64,000 nt of DNA from Spirosoma fluviale. Its GTDB lineage: Bacteria; Bacteroidota; Bacteroidia; Cytophagales; Spirosomataceae. Numbering within the stretch: the first letter of the stretch is position 1; each line of letters starts with the position of its first letter. Positions 59,006 to 64,000 of the stretch are shown piece after piece. The translations under genes and the position numbers were made by a program. The stretch is from contig CAMDJW010000008.1 of the NCBI GenBank assembly GCA_945901025.1, forward strand, positions 1 to 64,000, in the 5' to 3' direction. Under the pieces are notes generated by a model. That model had not been told where the DNA came from, did not search any database, and saw only the letters and a list, made by a program, of their open reading frames with translations.

Positions 59006-60568
59006 TTATTTAATGTCATACACGAGGGTTACTATAGATTGTTTAGGGATTTGAATTTGAGAAGCATTAACTTGTTGGTAAGCTAAGTTCTTCATTTCCG
59101 AAGTCGTAAAACTGTCTATTTTTTTGTTGTTTTTCACCTCAGGTATTTCAGTTTTAAATGATTCCCCTTGATTGACTAAAACTAAAACGACTTTCTTTTT
59201 ATCCCTAAATCCAGAAATCTTGCATTTTTCCTGATCGATATTCACCTCTATTCTTTGCATGTTGGGCCTAATGAATCTCGAGTAATTACCTAAGGTCCAA
59301 AGCAGTTTTGAATCAAATAAATCGGCGTCATATTTATTAACTTCTTTTTCTCCTTTTTGATCCTTATTGAATATATAAATCAAACCATCCTTAAAGTCAT
59401 TTGCGCTAACGGAAAGCCACCAACTCCATGAGGAAGCGTGGGAATTGACTAAATCAGCATGAATCACATTAGCTACATAAAGGGCCGTTTTCATGCCTAA
59501 ATCGACCACTCCGCCTTTAATTTCTCCCGCATTTTCACCTAAAATGCAATATTCCGATTGCCAGTATCCTACCTTGTATTGCTCGACTTCCGTATGTAGA
59601 TCATTACGTTTTTTGATCAATAAAGATTCAGGTGAGGTGGTGAAATAACTATGGCCACAGACTAATTTTTCAACGGACTTCAAATCGCCTAAATAATGTG
59701 GACTAGTGGGACTAAAAAAAGTTTCTATCTGATTGTCTTGTTGGACATTTTTTCGATTCGAATTTTTCTGATATAAATAATCAATCTGACCTGCCTCTGG
59801 AATTACGATGCTCGTTTTAAGGCCTTTTGTTTCAAAATGTAGGGCTAATTTTCTAACCGCCCATGCCATATCGGTATTGTTTATCGGTGTACCTTCTTGG
59901 GATGCCTTGCCATTTTTTCCAGGACCCCAGTCCCATTGAGGTTCGTTGAACGGGCTTAGGTAGTTGAACTTAAAGTGTGCCGAAACCTTAAGAAGATAAT
60001 CAGTCCACTCGTTTATTTTATCTGAATTAAAATTCCATTCGCCTAATTTGCCAGAGCCAATAGCCAATCTATTTTTGGTCATCTCTACCGGGGAAGAATT
60101 TAAAAACCCTAACGTATAGGGTACTCCGTATTTTTTTGCTGCATGTAGAAAAAATTGTTGGCCTTCTTGCTTTTTCCAATCCCAAACACCTTCCGAATAA
60201 AAGCTTTCTGCTCGTCGCCATTCATTGGTTATTTTACTATCAATTCCCTGCTCAGTACTTCCAGCTCCTATATTAAATCGCCATAGGGAGAGCCCTATTC
60301 CTTTCGGATTTCCTTGTGCATCTTTTTCTTGGCTAAAAAGCCATTCCGCGATTTTATTTTTTTTCGCTTGTGGGAAGTATTTTCCGACCATCGCGATGGA
60401 CCAACAATCCGACGCGCCAAAGCTGTGCATCGTTTGAAATGTTTTTTGTGGATCTAAGGTGATTTTTTGTGAAGGCGATGTGAATGGATTAAAAAATAAC
60501 AATCCGATTAAAAGCCAAAACCTACTACATGTATGTTTAATCAAATTTTTGTTGGCCTGATTCGGCAT
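59006..60568 (-). CDS. Glycoside hydrolase family 30-like
   Basis: A 520-residue exported enzyme. ATG 60568 is preferred, with alternatives at 60586 and a GTG at 60604. Start of the mature part: SQKITLDPQKTFQTMHSFGASDCWSI, a typical GH30 beginning. The TIM barrel has YLSPFNEPQWDWG with Glu209 as acid/base and GYWQSEYCILG with Glu339 as candidate nucleophile, and a C-terminal beta-sandwich (KCKISGFRDKKKVVLVLVNQG). Closest general match is the endo-beta-1,6-galactanase type of GH30. It would cut galactan side chains such as those of arabinogalactan. Monocistronic. Confidence 0.85.
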   Translation of the reverse strand: MPNQANKNLIKHTCSRFWLLIGLLFFNPFTSPSQKITLDPQKTFQTMHSFGASDCWSIAMVGKYFPQAKKNKIAEWLFSQEKDAQGNPKGIGLSLWRFNIGAGSTEQGIDSKITNEWRRAESFYSEGVWDWKKQEGQQFFLHAAKKYGVPYTLGFLNSSPVEMTKNRLAIGSGKLGEWNFNSDKINEWTDYLLKVSAHFKFNYLSPFNEPQWDWGPGKNGKASQEGTPINNTDMAWAVRKLALHFETKGLKTSIVIPEAGQIDYLYQKNSNRKNVQQDNQIETFFSPTSPHYLGDLKSVEKLVCGHSYFTTSPESLLIKKRNDLHTEVEQYKVGYWQSEYCILGENAGEIKGGVVDLGMKTALYVANVIHADLVNSHASSWSWWLSVSANDFKDGLIYIFNKDQKGEKEVNKYDADLFDSKLLWTLGNYSRFIRPNMQRIEVNIDQEKCKISGFRDKKKVVLVLVNQGESFKTEIPEVKNNKKIDSFTTSEMKNLAYQQVNASQIQIPKQSIVTLVYDIK

Positions 60569-60657
60569 TTTTTCTTGTAAGTTCATAAGCGTCTTTAAAA
60601 ACACATTTAAATTTGGTTTGAAAAAATCATTTTGCCTATATTTTTTTATAAATTTAA

Positions 60658-62004
<1,347 letters not shown>

Positions 62005-62008
62005 TAAA

Positions 62009-62046
62009 GAATCGGGCTTCAAATTGAGGCCCGATTTTATTTTTTG
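62009..62046 (+). terminator. Terminator of metY
   Basis: ATCGGGC (62011-62017) pairs with GCCCGAT (62029-62035) around an 11-nt loop and is followed by a T-rich run to 62045. Intrinsic terminator separating metY from the SGNH gene. Confidence 0.8.
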
Positions 62047-62068
62047 AGTGTATTGCTTTTGAAAACCT

Positions 62069-62896
62069 ATGATGAAAAAACTTATTCTACTTCTTTGCCT
62101 CGTATGGGTCCAATTTTCATTTGCGCCCCCCAATATCACTTGGGTCGCCATCGGAGATTCCATCACCTACTTAAATGATCACCCTAATGAGACGGGCAAC
62201 CGAACGACAAAAGGCTACATGACTCGGGTGGTTGAAAAAATGCCTCATATTAATTTTGTGAATCAAGGACATAATGGTTGGACCGCCATTAAAATTGCCA
62301 CCGAAATTGAAAATTTAGGCATTCAAAAGGCGGATGTGTATTCCATCTTTTTAGGAACAAATGATTGGTGGGGATCAAAGCCTTTGGGCGAGTTTTCTGA
62401 TTATGAAAATAATACAGGAAATGGGACGGTACATGGTTCATTTAGGATCATCGTCAATAAACTAAAGTCTTTAAATGCGAATGCTAAAATCATTTTTATC
62501 ACGCCGATGCAACGTGTAGACTTTGTTTATATCAACAATTTTAAAAACAATGCCTATGGTTCTTACCGTGATAAAAAGGGCCAAAATTTGGAAACTTTTG
62601 CGAATGCTGTGAAGGATATAGCTCGGTTTGAACATATGCCTGTGGTCGATTTATTCCATGCAAAAAAGATGGACCATGCGCATTTGGTTAAGTTTAAGCG
62701 GTTAAAAGACCCACTAAACAGCGAGTACAAAAACTTTAAATATCCAGATTTTATCGACGTGCCCTTTAATCCCGAAACCGACGAATATCCGTATCCGGTA
62801 GAAGCATCCGATGTGACTTTTGATGGCTTGCATCCATCCGATAAAGGCTATAAAATGATTACGAATTTATTGGTAAAGGAGTTTTCGAAATTGTAA
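62069..62896 (+). CDS. Exported SGNH/GDSL hydrolase
   Basis: A 275-residue protein with a signal peptide (residues about 1-18). SGNH blocks: AIGDSITYLND (catalytic Ser), a Gly in VNQGHNGWTA, LGTNDWWG with the Asn, and DGLHPSDKGYK with the Asp and His. The insert around residues 175-240 is longer than usual (HAKKMDHAHLVKFKRLKDPLN). Such enzymes often deacetylate glycans. It may start a transcript shared with the following gene, since only 49 bp separate them. Confidence 0.88.
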   Translation: MMKKLILLLCLVWVQFSFAPPNITWVAIGDSITYLNDHPNETGNRTTKGYMTRVVEKMPHINFVNQGHNGWTAIKIATEIENLGIQKADVYSIFLGTNDWWGSKPLGEFSDYENNTGNGTVHGSFRIIVNKLKSLNANAKIIFITPMQRVDFVYINNFKNNAYGSYRDKKGQNLETFANAVKDIARFEHMPVVDLFHAKKMDHAHLVKFKRLKDPLNSEYKNFKYPDFIDVPFNPETDEYPYPVEASDVTFDGLHPSDKGYKMITNLLVKEFSKL

Positions 62897-62945
62897 ATTA
62901 AGTTAAAAAATAAGGTGCGCGTTGGTGTTTAAAATCCTGTTTTCC

Positions 62946-64000
62946 ATGATAAACCAAATTAAGACTATTTTTTGTTCTTTGTTCGTGATTTGCATGTGTG
63001 CTTGTTCGCCCATTCAGCAAAAATCCACTGAAGTAAAAGGTCATTTTATCCTTTCAGATTTGGATTTACCCGTGTATGAAAAGGACTTGGATCATAAAGG
63101 ATTCATGCTGGCGATTGATGATCACTTTGATGAGTCAATGACCCGCGGAGAAGTTATATACAAAAACAATTGTTTAAGTTGCCATGGAACTCCCGTTGAT
63201 CCCGGCAGCATTCCTTCGGCGAGGAAATTTTGGGCGGAGCCTTTTAAATGGGGCCATGATTCATACGCTTTATACCAAACTATTACGAAAGGTTTTGGGT
63301 CGATGCCTCCCCAAATGCATTTAACACCTGTTGAAAAATACGATGTCATTCATTACATCCAACAAAATTTTATTGCTAAAAATTCGGCTGTTTCACTAAC
63401 GAAATGGGATGAGAAATATTTGAGTAGTTTGCCAAAAGGTGAATCAAAAGGACCCTTGCCAAAAGCGTATAAGCCTTGGGCGGAAATGGATTATGGCAAT
63501 TTTTTAATCAATACGTATGAGTTGGTCGGTTTGGGAGCAGCTCCTAGACCAAGATCGGGTGGCCCGGTTTCACCACTTCCGGATGAAAATTTTGGCCATG
63601 CAAACTTTGCCTATAAAGGAATTGCGATACGGTTGGATCCTGGAAAAGGGGGCGTGGCAGCTGGAAAAGCTTGGATGATGTTTGATCATGATGTGCTCCG
63701 AGTAGCAGGTGCGTGGACGGGAGAGGGATTTATCGATTGGGAAGCCATATTATTTAATGGCAAACATAATATTTCCCCAAGAACGGTAGGGGATCTGCAT
63801 TTTTCAAATCCGGTGGGACCTGGTTGGGCTAACCCGCTCACGGGATCTTTTGAGGATTTTCGCTTTATGGCTCGCGACAAAAGACGTTTTGGTCCGCTGC
63901 CTAAAGAATGGGCGCATTATAAGGGAATATATCAGAATGGGGATCAGGAAATCATTCGGTATACCGTTGGCAATTCAAATGTATTGGAGATGTTTGGCAT
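62946..64000 (+). CDS. Cytochrome c / DUF6797 protein, truncated by the window end
   Basis: ATG 62946 opens a frame that remains open to the last base, giving at least 351 residues. A lipobox-type signal (VICMCAC) is followed by a c-type cytochrome domain with C76-LS-C79-H80 and GSMPPQ as a possible axial Met. The next region (YGNFLINTYELVGLG... GFIDWEAILFNGKHN ... FMARDKRRFGPLPKEWAHYKG) matches DUF6797. Such proteins in Planctomycetota and Bacteroidota are large, usually with a further propeller and cytochrome domain, so the rest lies outside the window. Role: envelope redox enzyme for carbohydrate use, inferred. Confidence 0.85.
   Translation, partial: MINQIKTIFCSLFVICMCACSPIQQKSTEVKGHFILSDLDLPVYEKDLDHKGFMLAIDDHFDESMTRGEVIYKNNCLSCHGTPVDPGSIPSARKFWAEPFKWGHDSYALYQTITKGFGSMPPQMHLTPVEKYDVIHYIQQNFIAKNSAVSLTKWDEKYLSSLPKGESKGPLPKAYKPWAEMDYGNFLINTYELVGLGAAPRPRSGGPVSPLPDENFGHANFAYKGIAIRLDPGKGGVAAGKAWMMFDHDVLRVAGAWTGEGFIDWEAILFNGKHNISPRTVGDLHFSNPVGPGWANPLTGSFEDFRFMARDKRRFGPLPKEWAHYKGIYQNGDQEIIRYTVGNSNVLEMFG

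Overview
The window reads as a chromosomal segment of an aerobic, polysaccharide-degrading member of the Bacteroidota, most likely order Cytophagales. The evidence is an A+T-rich sequence (roughly 40 % G+C by eye), few recognisable Shine-Dalgarno sites, promoters of the Bacteroidota type (TTG-N19-TAnnTTTG), a type IX secretion sorting domain, carboxypeptidase-regulatory-like domains, an OMP_b-brl_3 receptor and many small SPI or lipoprotein signal peptides. A freshwater genus such as Aquirufa or a relative would fit, but the sequence alone does not prove the genus. I see no rRNA, tRNA, insertion sequence, prophage or CRISPR array.

Layout. (1) 80-3146, minus strand: a tightly packed operon for a Rieske lipoprotein, a DUF5777 beta-barrel, a YceI lipocalin-like protein and a three-haem c-type lipoprotein. 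(2) 3452-13731: a cytochrome c/PQQ-type sugar dehydrogenase, a kelch protein, then a 'planctomycete-type' operon (PSD1 haem protein, DUF1501 Tat protein, membrane cytochrome/LRR protein, M20 amidohydrolase). The M20 gene is broken by one in-frame TAG. (3) 13797-31784: a mixed block of TIM-barrel isomerase, esterases, a polytopic membrane protein, a YHYH protein, phosphoesterase, DUF1080 protein, sorbosone-dehydrogenase-like propeller, GH31, a DUF4965 glutaminase-family protein, a YncE-like propeller and GH39. (4) 31816-36011: a BaiN-type flavoprotein and a large propeller-HEAT-cytochrome protein. (5) 36323-41433: a probable six-gene sugar operon (GH43-like propeller, aldo/keto reductase, zinc dehydrogenase, TIM-barrel isomerase, L-rhamnose/L-fucose-type mutarotase, sialidase-like propeller). 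(6) 41599-49897: an orphan ribbon-helix-helix regulator, PhoD, DUF1080, a TonB-receptor-like outer-membrane protein, GH16, a gene relic, a sulfatase and its small partner, and two very small genes. (7) 49890-55032: a DUF1800/DUF1501-T9SS/FN3-like lipoprotein operon with a divergent Rieske lipoprotein. (8) 55045-64000: mazEF, a proline-iminopeptidase-like esterase, a second sulfatase with a cupin, GH30, metY, an SGNH hydrolase and a truncated cytochrome/DUF6797 gene.

How the genes fit together. Most products are predicted to be exported. Sulfatases, glycoside hydrolases (GH16, 30, 31, 39, 43-like), esterases, DUF1080 proteins and periplasmic sugar dehydrogenases suggest attack on sulfated, decorated plant or algal glycans. 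Nine c-type haem motifs and two Rieske centres suggest that oxidation of these substrates is coupled to envelope electron transfer. The strongest candidates for poorly described systems are the Rieske/DUF5777/YceI/multihaem operon, the PSD1/DUF1501/cytochrome-LRR operon and the DUF1800/DUF1501-T9SS/Rieske cluster. The main anomalies are the nonsense-interrupted M20 gene, the duplicated kelch-gene tail, the SHD1-like/YHYH fusion, the relic before the sulfatase, and the orphan RHH gene with an 18-bp palindrome.
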